NCBI RefSeq assembly: GCF_019511665.1
Contig: NZ_JAEUAW010000003.1
Span: forward strand, 62,001-126,000
DNA: 64,000 nt
DNA from: Microbacterium jejuense
GTDB taxonomy: Bacteria > Actinomycetota > Actinomycetes > Actinomycetales > Microbacteriaceae
Reading direction: 5' to 3'
Of this stretch, positions 44,888 to 52,117 are shown piece after piece. The notes under the pieces are model-generated. The model searched no databases. It worked only from the letters and a program-made list of their open reading frames with translations, and was not told where the DNA came from. Numbering within the stretch: the stretch's first letter is position 1; the number at the start of each line of letters is the position of its first letter. The position numbers and the translations under genes were made by a program.

Positions 44888-46447
44888 TCAGCCGCGACCG
44901 AGCATCTTCTGCAGCTCGGCGAGGTCGGCCTCGCTGGGCCCGCCCTTCCCGCCGCCGAGACCGAAGCCCGACCCGGTCGGCGCCTGGGGAGCCTGGGCCG
45001 CGATGCCGGCGTTCTCGGCGGCGCGCTTCGCGGGGTTGCCCGAGCGCGAGCCCTTGGCCTTCTGCTGCTTGCCGCGCTTCGACGACGCACCAGGACGCCC
45101 GGCACCGGGCACCGGGCCCATGCCGGGGATGCTCGGCACCCCGCCCCGGGCGACGGTCTTCATCATCTTCGCCGCCTGCTCGAAGCGCTGCACGAGCTGG
45201 TTGACGTCGGTGACGGTCATGCCCGAGCCGCGCGCGATGCGCAGGCGGCGCGAGCCGTTGAGCAGCTTCGTGTTGCGGCGCTCGGCCGGCGTCATGGAGC
45301 GGATGATCGCCTCGGTGCGGTCGATCTCGCGCTCGTCGAAGTCGTCGAGCTGCTGCTTCATCGAGCCCATGCCCGGGAGCATCCCGAGCATCTTCTTCAT
45401 CGAGCCCATCTTGCGCATCTGCTGCATCTGCTCGAGGAAGTCCTCCAGCGTGAACTGCTCGGTGGCCAGCTTCTCGGCGACCTTGAGCGCCTCGGCCTCG
45501 TCGAACGCCTGCTGCGCCTGCTCGATGAGCGTGAGGATGTCGCCGAGGTCGAGGATGCGGCTCGCCATGCGGTCGGGGTGGAACGCCTCGAGGTCGTCCA
45601 GGCCCTCACCCGTCGACGCGAAGATGATCGGGCGCCCCGTGACCGACGCCACCGAGAGCGCAGCACCGCCGCGCGCGTCGCCGTCGAGCTTCGAGAGCAC
45701 GACGCCGGTGAAGTCGACACCGTCCTGGAAGGCCTTCGCCGTGTTGACGGCATCCTGACCGATCATCGCGTCGATGACGAACAGAACCTCGTCGGGGTCG
45801 GTGGCCTTGCGGATGTCGGCGGCCTGCTTCATGAGCTCGGCGTCCACGCCGAGGCGTCCGGCGGTGTCGATGATGACGACGTCGTGCTGCTGGCGGCGGG
45901 CGACCTCGACGCCGTCCTTCGCGACCTTGACCGGGTCGCCCACGCCGTTACCCGGCTCGGGCGCGTAGATCGCGGCACCGGCGCGCTCTGCGACCACCTG
46001 CAGCTGGTTCACGGCGTTGGGGCGCTGGAGGTCGGCGGCGATGAGGAGCGGCGTGTGGCCGTCCTTCGCCAGCTGACGCGACAGCTTGCCGGCGAACGTC
46101 GTCTTGCCCGAGCCCTGCAGGCCCGCGAGCATGATGACGGTCGGCGGGTTCTTGGCGAACTGCAGCCGCCGCTGCTCGCCGCCGAGGATCGCGATGAGCT
46201 CCTCGTTGACGATCTGCACGACCTGCTGCGCCGGGTTGAGTGCCCGGTTGACCTCGTCGCCGAGCGCGCGCTCGCGCACCTTCGCGGTGAACTCCTTGAC
46301 GACGGGCAGCGCCACGTCGGCGTCGAGCAGCGCGCGCCGGATCTCGCGGACCGTGCCGTCGACGTCCGCGGGCGTGAGCTTGCCCTTGGTGCGGAGGTTG
46401 CGGAAGGTCTCGGTGAGCCGGTCGGAGAGAGTGCCGAAAGTCGCCAT
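44888..46447 (-). CDS. ffh: signal recognition particle protein Ffh
   Basis: SRP GTPase that targets membrane proteins co-translationally with FtsY. The 519-residue protein has the N domain, G domain (GLQGSGKTTFAGKL, IIDTAGRLGVD, SKLDGDARGG) and a methionine-rich M domain (LEQMQQMRKMGSMKKMLGML). A Gly/Pro/Lys tail of about 70 residues follows. A TAGAAT hexamer lies 9 bases before the ATG. Confidence 0.98.
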   Translation of the reverse strand: MATFGTLSDRLTETFRNLRTKGKLTPADVDGTVREIRRALLDADVALPVVKEFTAKVRERALGDEVNRALNPAQQVVQIVNEELIAILGGEQRRLQFAKNPPTVIMLAGLQGSGKTTFAGKLSRQLAKDGHTPLLIAADLQRPNAVNQLQVVAERAGAAIYAPEPGNGVGDPVKVAKDGVEVARRQQHDVVIIDTAGRLGVDAELMKQAADIRKATDPDEVLFVIDAMIGQDAVNTAKAFQDGVDFTGVVLSKLDGDARGGAALSVASVTGRPIIFASTGEGLDDLEAFHPDRMASRILDLGDILTLIEQAQQAFDEAEALKVAEKLATEQFTLEDFLEQMQQMRKMGSMKKMLGMLPGMGSMKQQLDDFDEREIDRTEAIIRSMTPAERRNTKLLNGSRRLRIARGSGMTVTDVNQLVQRFEQAAKMMKTVARGGVPSIPGMGPVPGAGRPGASSKRGKQQKAKGSRSGNPAKRAAENAGIAAQAPQAPTGSGFGLGGGKGGPSEADLAELQKMLGRG

Positions 46448-46456
46448 GATGCCCTG

Positions 46457-46462
46457 ATTCTA
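46457..46462 (-). promoter_or_regulatory. -10 hexamer TAGAAT of ffh
   Basis: TAGAAT on the minus strand, 9 bases before ATG 46447, so the mRNA would have a leader of at most a few bases. Confidence 0.5.
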
Positions 46463-46487
46463 CGCGAGCCCGCGCGTGCCATCCGCT

Positions 46488-46523
46488 CGTTGAGCGGAGC
46501 GAGGAACGAGCGAAGACGAAACG
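46488..46523 (+). repeat. GTTGAGCG-AGCG-type intergenic repeat, copy A
   Basis: CGTTGAGCGGAGCGAG followed by an AACGAGCGAAGACGAAACG block. It has the same core as copy B at 46580-46624 in opposite orientation. This GAGCGAGCG-rich motif is familiar from Microbacteriaceae intergenic DNA. Confidence 0.55.
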
Positions 46524-46579
46524 CCACACGCCGCCCTCGCAAACCCACCGAGCGCAGAGGTCGGCGAGATGGCGGAGGC

Positions 46580-46624
46580 TGTCGAGCGGCTCACGACGTC
46601 TCGTCTCGCTCCGCTCGCTCAACG
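46580..46624 (-). repeat. GTTGAGCGAGCGGAGCGAG repeat, copy B, entering a coding end
   Basis: On the minus strand CGTTGAGCGAGCGGAGCGAG runs on through GACGAGACGTCGTGA. It encodes the last 11 residues (VVERAERDETS) and stop of the TetR-VOC protein. It is inverted relative to copy A across an 56-base core. Confidence 0.55.
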
Positions 46625-47613
46625 ACCGGCGGTGCCAGCTCTTGGAACAGGGTCAGCTGCAGTCCGGCCGGGCCGCGCAGGCGCGCGTTGAGCGAGTGCC
46701 ACGGCGTTTCGCGAGGGGATGCCTCGACCGCGGCGCCCGCGGCGGACAGGCGCTCGGCGACCGCCGCGGTGTCGTCCACCCCGAAAGCGAGACGGATCGG
46801 ATCGCTCGGCGCGTCGCCGTCGGTCTCGACACGATCGATGAACCGGACCTGCGCCGAGTTGGCGAGCTCGAGCGTGGCGCGCCCCGCGTCGAGGATCGCC
46901 ACGCGCGCACCGCCGTCGGCCTCGTACGCCTCGGCCTGCGGCATCCCGACGACATCGCGGTAGAAGGCGAGCGCCTCGTCGAAGTCGGCGGCCGTCGCGA
47001 CGACGCGCAGCTGGCGCACCTCGCCCGAGGGCTGCGGACGCACGGCCTCGGCGGCGTCCGCCGCGCGTGCGAGGAACCGCGAGAGCGACGTGCGCCCGGC
47101 TCCGTCGTGCGCCCAGGCCTCGATCGCCGCCAGGACGGCGCCGCCCCACGCCGCACCGCCCACCTCGGCGCTGATGCGATCGGCGCCGCCACGCGTGAAC
47201 CGCGCGGCCGCAGCGCGCGCCACACGCGACCGGCGGAGGGCGGCATCGCGCTCGTACTCCGCTTCGATGCCCATCGCTGCCGCGTTCACGATGCCCAGCG
47301 CCAGGCTGTCGGGGGCGAAGCCGGCCGCGACAGCCTCGGCGGCCCCGCGGACGGCGGCCGCGGCATCCCTCGCGTCATCGGCGGCGAGCCGTGACTCGAA
47401 CGCGGCGAGACGCTCGTCGAGACCGGCCCACAGCACGTCGGACTTCGACGAGAAGTAGTTGAAGAAGCTGGAGCGACTCACCCCGGCGCGGTTGGCGATG
47501 TCGACGATCGACGTCTGCTCGTAGCCCTGTTCGAGGAACAGCTCGCACGCCGCCTCGGCGATGGTCTCTCGCGACGACGCCTTCGGGCGCCCCGCACGGG
47601 GCTCGGTGGACAT
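46591..47613 (-). CDS. TetR-type regulator fused to a VOC/glyoxalase domain
   Basis: The 340-residue protein joins a TetR DNA-binding region (about 10-60: ETIAEAACELFLEQGYEQ, VSRSSFFNYFSSKSDVLW) and ligand-binding helices (about 60-195) to a VOC domain (about 202-330: VRQLRVVATAADFDEALAFYRDVVGM in two parts, VAILDAGRATLELAN, GLQLTLFQEL). The frame is continuous over the join. The VOC part might bind the inducer or be an enzyme; the usual VOC metal ligands are not obvious. A TAGGGT hexamer precedes the ATG by 6 bases. The last 11 residues come from an intergenic-type repeat. Confidence 0.82.
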   Translation of the reverse strand: MSTEPRAGRPKASSRETIAEAACELFLEQGYEQTSIVDIANRAGVSRSSFFNYFSSKSDVLWAGLDERLAAFESRLAADDARDAAAAVRGAAEAVAAGFAPDSLALGIVNAAAMGIEAEYERDAALRRSRVARAAAARFTRGGADRISAEVGGAAWGGAVLAAIEAWAHDGAGRTSLSRFLARAADAAEAVRPQPSGEVRQLRVVATAADFDEALAFYRDVVGMPQAEAYEADGGARVAILDAGRATLELANSAQVRFIDRVETDGDAPSDPIRLAFGVDDTAAVAERLSAAGAAVEASPRETPWHSLNARLRGPAGLQLTLFQELAPPVVERAERDETS

Positions 47614-47619
47614 GAAGCC

Positions 47620-47625
47620 ACCCTA
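47620..47625 (-). promoter_or_regulatory. -10 hexamer TAGGGT of the TetR-VOC gene, leaderless type
   Basis: TAGGGT ends 6 bases before ATG 47613. Its TAG is also the stop codon of the upstream ACT-protein gene. Confidence 0.5.
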
Positions 47626-48054
47626 TGACGCGCGTGCGATGCGCTCCTGCTCCCACTGCGCGCAGATCGCGGTCGCCGCGGCCTGGTCCGCCTCCGGCAC
47701 GACGACGATGAGCCGGTGATCGTGGTCGCTGTACTGGACCAGGATGCGGATGCCGGCATCGCCGAGCCGCCGCGTGAAGGCGCCGAGCTGCCCGGGCACA
47801 TCCTGCGCGAGGCGCACGCTGACGACGGGACTCGCTGTCACCGGTCCGAGGTCGGCCGCCTCGAGCGCAGCCGTCGCGCCCGGGACGTCGGTCACCAGGA
47901 AGTGGGCCAGACCGCGCCCGTCGTGGACCCAGACGCCACCGCCCTCGACGCTGACGCCCGCGCGCCCCAGGGCATCGCCGAAGTCGGCCAGTGCGCCAGG
48001 TCGGTCGGGCAGGACGAGTGAGATGTCGGCCTCCTGGCCGCGCGGGATGCTCAT
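47623..48054 (-). CDS. tandem ACT-domain protein
   Basis: The 143-residue protein consists of two ACT folds: about 9-70 ([20 protein letters not shown]) and about 78-135 ([25 protein letters not shown] in two parts). Such proteins bind amino acids and act as free-standing regulators; ligand unknown. TAGCGT lies 6 bases before the ATG (leaderless). Divergent from lipB across a short spacer with a perfect palindrome. Confidence 0.85.
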   Translation of the reverse strand: MSIPRGQEADISLVLPDRPGALADFGDALGRAGVSVEGGGVWVHDGRGLAHFLVTDVPGATAALEAADLGPVTASPVVSVRLAQDVPGQLGAFTRRLGDAGIRILVQYSDHDHRLIVVVPEADQAAATAICAQWEQERIARAS

Positions 48055-48060
48055 GACGGC

Positions 48061-48066
48061 ACGCTA
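48061..48066 (-). promoter_or_regulatory. -10 hexamer TAGCGT of the ACT-protein gene, leaderless type
   Basis: TAGCGT on the minus strand ends 6 bases before ATG 48054. Confidence 0.5.
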
Positions 48067-48074
48067 GCGAGGGC

Positions 48075-48088
48075 GTCCGACGTCGGAC
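48075..48088. promoter_or_regulatory. 14-bp perfect palindrome GTCCGACGTCGGAC, candidate operator
   Basis: It lies between the divergent ACT-protein and lipB promoters, 7 bases upstream of the lipB -10 and 8 bases upstream of the other -10. It is placed to control both. Confidence 0.5.
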
Positions 48089-48095
48089 CGGGATG

Positions 48096-48101
48096 TATTG
48101 T
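48096..48101 (+). promoter_or_regulatory. -10 hexamer TATTGT of lipB
   Basis: TATTGT lies 52 bases before the lipB ATG. The palindrome at 48075-48088 covers the -35 zone. Confidence 0.45.
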
Positions 48102-48153
48102 TGGACGCGATCCAGCAATCGCCACGAGCGATCGCCGCCAGCAAAGGAGCACG

Positions 48154-48792
48154 ATGCTCGAGATCCAGACCGTGGGCCTCTCCCCCGACTACGTCCCCTA
48201 CCTGGACGGATGGGAGCTGCAGCGCCGCATCCACGCCGATGTCGTCGACGGCACCCGCCCCGACACCCTGCTGCTGCTCGAGCACGAAGCCGTGTACACG
48301 GCCGGCGCGCGCACCGCACCGCACGAGCGCCCCGCCGACGGCACCCCGGTCGTCGACGTCGACCGAGGCGGGAAGATCACGTGGCACGGCCCGGGGCAGC
48401 TCGTCGGCTACCCCATCGTGCGCCTGCACGAGCCCGTCGACGTCGTCGCCCACGTGCGGCGTCTGGAGGGGCTACTTATCGACGCGCTGGCCGAGCACGG
48501 CGTCGACGGCTATCGCGTCGAGGGTCGCAGCGGTGTGTGGGTCCGCCGGCCGCTCGGCGAAGACAAGGTCGCGGCGATCGGCGTGCGCGTGCAGCGCGGC
48601 GTCACGATGCACGGGTTCGCGCTCAACTGCGACAACACCTTGGCCGGGTTCCGCGGCATCATCCCGTGCGGGATCACGGATGCCGGCGTCACGACCGTCA
48701 GCGAGATCGTCGGTGCGGATGTCAGCCCGAAGGACGTGATCGGCACCGTCAGCCGCGTCTTCGAGGCCGAGTACGCGGGGGTCACCGCGTGA
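48154..48792 (+). CDS. lipB: lipoyl(octanoyl) transferase LipB
   Basis: Transfers octanoyl groups from ACP to lipoyl domains. The 212-residue protein has [33 protein letters not shown], the lysine of [11 protein letters not shown] and the cysteine of [16 protein letters not shown] 48154 has AAAGGAG 6 bases upstream. Its stop overlaps lipA. Confidence 0.97.
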   Translation: MLEIQTVGLSPDYVPYLDGWELQRRIHADVVDGTRPDTLLLLEHEAVYTAGARTAPHERPADGTPVVDVDRGGKITWHGPGQLVGYPIVRLHEPVDVVAHVRRLEGLLIDALAEHGVDGYRVEGRSGVWVRRPLGEDKVAAIGVRVQRGVTMHGFALNCDNTLAGFRGIIPCGITDAGVTTVSEIVGADVSPKDVIGTVSRVFEAEYAGVTA

Positions 48793-49838
48793 GCGCGTGC
48801 GGCACCGGCGGCACGGCGACCGGTCAGGCGACGGCATCCACCCCGTCCGCGGCACCCGACGGACGCAAGCTGCTCCGCCTGGAGGTGCGCAACGCGCAGA
48901 CCCCCATCGAGCGCAAGCCCGAGTGGATCAAGACCAAGGCCAAGATGGGGCCTGAGTATCAGGCGCTGCACTCGCTCGTGAAGACCGAGGAGCTGCACAC
49001 GGTCTGCCAGGAGGCCGGCTGTCCCAACATCTACGAGTGCTGGGAGGACCGCGAGGCGACGTTCCTCATCGGCGGCTCGCAGTGCACGCGGCGCTGCGAC
49101 TTCTGCCAGATCGACACGGGCAAGCCCGCCGATTACGACACCGACGAACCGCGCCGCGTCGCCGAGAGCGTCGTGCGCATGAACCTGCGCTACGCCACCG
49201 TCACGGGCGTCGCACGCGACGACCTGCCCGACGGCGGGGCCTGGCTGCACGCCGAGACGGTGCGGCAGATCCACGCGATGAACCCGAACACCGGGGTCGA
49301 GATCCTCGCGACCGACTTCAACGGCGATCCTGCGCTGCTCGGCGAGGTGTTCGAGAGCCGCCCCGAGGTGTTCGCCCACAACGTCGAGACGGTGCCGCGC
49401 ATCTTCAAGCGCATCCGGCCGGCGTTCCGCTACGAGCGCTCGCTCGACGTCCTGACGCAGGCGCGCGACGCGGGGCTCATCACGAAGTCGAACCTCATCC
49501 TGGGCATGGGCGAGGAGCCGGAGGAGGTCGTGCAGGCGCTGCAGGACCTGCACGACGCCGGCACCGACATCATCACCATCACGCAGTACCTGCGGCCCTC
49601 GCCCCGCCACCTGCCGGTGGCGCGGTGGGTCAAGCCGCAGGAGTTCGTCGAGTTCAAGGAGGAGGCCGAGCGCATCGGCTTCCTCGGCGTGCTCGCCGGG
49701 CCGCTCGTGCGCTCGTCGTACCGTGCCGGGCGCCTCTGGGCGCAGTCGATGCTGTCGAAGGGGCGCGAGATCCCCTCGCACCTCGCGCACATCGCCGACG
49801 ACGTGCACGTCGACCGCGGCTTCGCACAGGCGGTCTGA
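48789..49838 (+). CDS. lipA: lipoyl synthase LipA
   Basis: Radical SAM enzyme inserting two sulfurs into octanoyl chains. The 349-residue protein has the auxiliary cluster [12 protein letters not shown], the radical SAM motif CTRRCDFC and the C-terminal serine in VRSSYRAG. An N-terminal Gly/Ala/Thr stretch of about 25 residues is not conserved. GTG start overlaps the lipB stop, so lipB-lipA are coupled. Confidence 0.97.
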   Translation: MSACGTGGTATGQATASTPSAAPDGRKLLRLEVRNAQTPIERKPEWIKTKAKMGPEYQALHSLVKTEELHTVCQEAGCPNIYECWEDREATFLIGGSQCTRRCDFCQIDTGKPADYDTDEPRRVAESVVRMNLRYATVTGVARDDLPDGGAWLHAETVRQIHAMNPNTGVEILATDFNGDPALLGEVFESRPEVFAHNVETVPRIFKRIRPAFRYERSLDVLTQARDAGLITKSNLILGMGEEPEEVVQALQDLHDAGTDIITITQYLRPSPRHLPVARWVKPQEFVEFKEEAERIGFLGVLAGPLVRSSYRAGRLWAQSMLSKGREIPSHLAHIADDVHVDRGFAQAV

Positions 49839-49871
49839 ACCCGGGTCCCCCCGACCGGAAGGCGGGTCGGT

Positions 49872-50372
49872 TCAGTCGGCGCTCGTGACCGACTGGACCG
49901 CCCCGTCGGAGTCGAGGTTCACCAGCAGCACGTCGTCGGTCGCGTCCGGGTCGAGCGCGTACTCGAGGACCGCGAAGGGATCGGTTCCGCCGTGCTCGTC
50001 GGCGAGGATCGTCATGCTCATGAGCTGCAGCGAGCGGATGACGTCCATGTGGACGTCGCCCGAGATGTCGACGAGCACGTCCTCGATCGCCTCGCCGAGC
50101 GCCTCCTGCTGCTGCAGGATGTACTCGGTCACCTCGCTGGTGCGGTCGTTGAGCTCGTTGACCATCGCGTTGCGCGCGCTCAGGTCGATGGCTTCGAGCG
50201 ACGAGATGAGCGCGGCGGCGACATCGAGGGCCGCGGGCGACACGTCGTCCTGGTCGGGCGCCGTGAGGTCGACCGTGACGGACTGATCGCCCAGTTCGAC
50301 GTTCTCAGACCAGAAGATCGATCCGTCGGGGCCCGACTCGAGGAGTCCGAAGTAGTCGTGCTCGATCGCCAT
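49872..50372 (-). CDS. DUF2004-type protein
   Basis: The 166-residue acidic protein begins MAIEHDYFGLLES and has a beta-rich first part (IFWSENVELGDQSVTVDLT) followed by helices. It resembles the DUF2004 family; function unknown. ATG 50372 is preferred over an upstream GTG at 50417, which would add a Pro/Arg-rich extension. Downstream of ftsY on the same strand with an 81-base gap. Confidence 0.75.
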   Translation of the reverse strand: MAIEHDYFGLLESGPDGSIFWSENVELGDQSVTVDLTAPDQDDVSPAALDVAAALISSLEAIDLSARNAMVNELNDRTSEVTEYILQQQEALGEAIEDVLVDISGDVHMDVIRSLQLMSMTILADEHGGTDPFAVLEYALDPDATDDVLLVNLDSDGAVQSVTSAD

Positions 50373-50453
50373 GACCCCATGAAACCGCACCGCGCCCCTC
50401 GGCGAAAGCCCGGACACGCGGACGCGGCGATTCGGTCGCCGGCGCTCCCCTGA

Positions 50454-51326
50454 TCAGTCGACGAGGGATGCCGCGAAGACGTGCGGTGTGAAGCCCGTGA
50501 GATCGCCGATGCCCTCGCCCTGGCCGAGGAGCTTCACCGGGATGCCGGTGCGCTCCTGCACGGCGAGCACGAACCCGCCCTTCGCCGACCCGTCGAGCTT
50601 CGTGATCACGAGACCCGTCACGCCGGCGTGCTCCAGGAACGCCTGCGCCTGCATGACGCCGTTCTGCCCGGTCGTGGCGTCGAGCACCAGCAGCACCTCG
50701 CTGATGGGCGCCTGCTTCTCGATCACGCGGCGGATCTTGCTGAGCTCGTCCATCAGCCCGCCCTTGGTGTGCAGGCGGCCCGCGGTGTCGACGAGCACGA
50801 TCTCGGTGCCGGTGCTCTTGGCGTACTCGATCGTCTGGAACGCGACGGATGCCGGATCCTGACCCTCCTGCTGCGGCCGGACGATCGCGGCACCGCCGCG
50901 CTCGGCCCAGGTCGCGAGCTGGTCGACGGCGGCCGCGCGGAACGTGTCGGCCGCGCCGACCACGACGGAGCGCCCGTAGCGCTGCAGGAATTTCGCGAAC
51001 TTGCCGATCGTGGTGGTCTTGCCGACGCCGTTCACACCGACGACGAGCACGACGGCAGGCCGCTCGGTCAGCCGCAGGGTCGTGTCGAACTTGGCGAAGT
51101 GCTCTTCCAGCGTCTCTTTCAGCATCCGCTGGAGGTCCTTCGGATCGGTCGTGCGGAAGCGCTCGACCTTCTCGCGCAGCTCGTCGACGATCCGCTCGGT
51201 GATGTCGGGCCCGAAATCGGCCGTCAGCAGCGCGGTCTCGAGGTCCTCCCACGTGTTCTCGTCGATCGTGGGCTTGACGAACATGCCGCGCAGCGCGCGA
51301 CCGAGCGACCAGGAGCTCTCTGCCAT
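50454..51326 (-). CDS. ftsY: signal recognition particle receptor FtsY
   Basis: SRP receptor GTPase. The 290-residue protein is the NG core only: VVLVVGVNGVGKTTTIGKFA, IVLVDTAGRLHTKGGLMDEL and TKLDGSAKGGFVL. The long acidic A domain of E. coli is missing, as usual in Gram-positives. TAGGCT lies 6 bases before the ATG. Confidence 0.97.
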   Translation of the reverse strand: MAESSWSLGRALRGMFVKPTIDENTWEDLETALLTADFGPDITERIVDELREKVERFRTTDPKDLQRMLKETLEEHFAKFDTTLRLTERPAVVLVVGVNGVGKTTTIGKFAKFLQRYGRSVVVGAADTFRAAAVDQLATWAERGGAAIVRPQQEGQDPASVAFQTIEYAKSTGTEIVLVDTAGRLHTKGGLMDELSKIRRVIEKQAPISEVLLVLDATTGQNGVMQAQAFLEHAGVTGLVITKLDGSAKGGFVLAVQERTGIPVKLLGQGEGIGDLTGFTPHVFAASLVD

Positions 51327-51332
51327 GCCTCC

Positions 51333-51338
51333 AGCCTA
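51333..51338 (-). promoter_or_regulatory. -10 hexamer TAGGCT of ftsY, leaderless type
   Basis: TAGGCT on the minus strand ends 6 bases before ATG 51326. The intervening GGAGGC is too close to act as a normal Shine-Dalgarno. Confidence 0.55.
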
Positions 51339-51383
51339 GAGGCGGCGGTGCAGCGGCCCGACCGACCTACGGGACCGGACCGA

Positions 51384-52067
51384 TCACTGGACGGGGACGA
51401 TCACCGCGGCGAGGCCGTCGCCGAGCAGCGTCTCGAACTCCGCCGACGCGTCCTGCCCGGACGGGCACTGGATGCCGAGGTAGATGCCGCCGCCCACCGA
51501 GCCGAACATGCGCGCCGTGTCGAGCCACGTCGTGCCGTCGTCGCTCGAGCTGGTGATACTGCGCGTCTCGACGGTGCCCCACGGCGACAGCGGCAGGACG
51601 TCGTCGTACGCGTACTGCGCGACCTCGTCTCCGGTCATCATGTCGCCGTCGCTCGTCAGCACGATGGCGAGCATCGAGTCGGTGAGCGCGCTGTCGTCCA
51701 GCGACGTGTCGAGGTCCGTGATGGTGCCCTGATAGAACGTCGCGACGCAGTCGGTGCGCGTATCGGTGTATGCCCAGCTGCCGTTGCCGTCGTCGGCCGT
51801 GCTCACGGTGTAGTTCGCGTCCGTCATGAACGGGTCCGTCCACTGCAGCGTCATGGTCGCCGCGTCGAACTCGACGTCGAAGGGCAGGTCGCCGACCCCC
51901 GTGTCGTCCGTGGTGGGCTCGTCGGTGCTGCCGTCGTCCGTGGGCTCCTGCGATGACGAGTCGACCGGGCCGACGATCGTGGGCATCGGCAGGGCGCACC
52001 CGGCGAGAGTCAGGGCGCCGACGATGAGGATGCCGATCCCGGCGGCCGTGCGGAGGGGGTGGGTCAT
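51384..52067 (-). CDS. hypothetical lipoprotein
   Basis: The 227-residue protein has a lipoprotein signal (MTHPLRTAAGIGILIVGALT then LAGC, C24), a Ser/Thr/Asp-rich linker about 35-58, and a beta-rich domain (FDAATMTLQWTDPF, SWAYTDTRTDCVATF, GGIYLGIQCPSG) with two cysteines that may pair. I do not recognise a function. TAGGTT lies 7 bases before the ATG. Between smc and ftsY on the same strand. Confidence 0.82.
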   Translation of the reverse strand: MTHPLRTAAGIGILIVGALTLAGCALPMPTIVGPVDSSSQEPTDDGSTDEPTTDDTGVGDLPFDVEFDAATMTLQWTDPFMTDANYTVSTADDGNGSWAYTDTRTDCVATFYQGTITDLDTSLDDSALTDSMLAIVLTSDGDMMTGDEVAQYAYDDVLPLSPWGTVETRSITSSSDDGTTWLDTARMFGSVGGGIYLGIQCPSGQDASAEFETLLGDGLAAVIVPVQ

Positions 52068-52074
52068 GGCTGGA

Positions 52075-52080
52075 AACCTA
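52075..52080 (-). promoter_or_regulatory. -10 hexamer TAGGTT of the lipoprotein gene, leaderless type
   Basis: TAGGTT on the minus strand ends 7 bases before ATG 52067. Confidence 0.5.
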
Positions 52081-52117
52081 TCGTCTCTGAGGCGGTCGTT
52101 GGGTCTGGTGGATGCCG

